Shown in pieces: positions 14,901 to 14,944 of a stretch of DNA of 14,944 nucleotides. A program made the position numbers and the translations under genes. Source of the stretch: MWDF01 sp964577435 (GTDB taxonomy: Bacteria > Bacillota > DTU025 > MWDF01); NCBI GenBank assembly GCA_964577435.1, contig CAZNZD010000036.1:1-14944 (forward strand), in the 5' to 3' direction. Each line of letters begins with the position of its first letter. Within the stretch, counting starts at the first letter, position 1. Below the pieces are notes generated by a model. That model ran no database searches and had not been told where the DNA came from. It saw only the letters and a list, made by a program, of their open reading frames with translations.

Positions 14901-14944
14901 CTACATCCTTGAGGATATGTACTCCCTTATCCTGGCAACGCCCG
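14901..14944 (-). CDS. C-terminal end of an unidentified leftward gene
   Basis: Entering from the right edge, one minus-strand frame reads GVARIREYISSRM then TAG (14901-14903). Codon choice (AGG, ATA) matches the other genes, and a hairpin terminator follows 20 bp later, which supports a true gene end. Thirteen residues do not allow a family to be named, and the frame could be chance. Confidence 0.4.
   Translation of the reverse strand, partial: GVARIREYISSRM

Noticed and set aside
1..14944. CRISPR array, tRNA, rRNA, insertion sequence or biosynthetic cluster
   Set aside because: No regularly spaced repeats, no transposase, no tRNA-like cloverleaf and no precursor peptide were seen. The longest stretch without a gene is 135 bp (2188-2322).

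Overview
The window is a compact, moderately GC-rich bacterial chromosome segment with no rRNA, tRNA, CRISPR array, insertion sequence or phage gene that I can see. Strong Shine-Dalgarno sequences, frequent TTG starts, and heavy use of AGG (Arg) and ATA (Ile) codons fit an anaerobic, probably Gram-positive or deep-branching, peptide-using bacterium. The PflX-type radical SAM protein, peptidase T and oligoendopeptidase F point the same way. I cannot name the lineage from sequence alone.

Layout. The left part reads rightward. The tail of a peptide ABC importer operon (DppB/OppB-like and DppC/OppC-like permeases, 76-2187) ends at a clear intrinsic terminator (2208-2240). A promoter near 2262-2290 then drives two ABC exporter half-transporters (2323-4074 and 4092-6221). 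Their complementary degenerate motifs mark them as one heterodimeric drug-type exporter of the BmrCD/TM287-288 kind. The second half carries a large extracytoplasmic insert.

The rest, 14789 down to 6218, reads leftward as a tightly packed run of eight genes: MATE efflux protein, oligoendopeptidase F, TGS-domain GTPase, peptidase T, PflX-type radical SAM protein, ABC ATPase, ABC-2 permease and HAD phosphatase. Gaps range from a 25-bp overlap to 81 bp, and the only clear promoter is upstream of the MATE gene. A hairpin terminator (14853-14880) and the last 13 codons of another leftward gene (14901-14944) lie beyond it. The rightward and leftward runs collide at 6218-6221, where one CTAG tetramer supplies both stop codons.

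How it fits together. The importer brings in peptides, and PepF and PepT would cut oligopeptides and tripeptides to amino acids in the cytoplasm. Three efflux systems (heterodimeric ABC, ABC-2 type, MATE) surround them. The radical SAM protein and the TGS GTPase have no established role in such a setting and are the least understood genes here. Most of the window looks like ordinary housekeeping and transport. I found no convincing evidence of an undescribed system, but several small structures and motif losses deserve checking.
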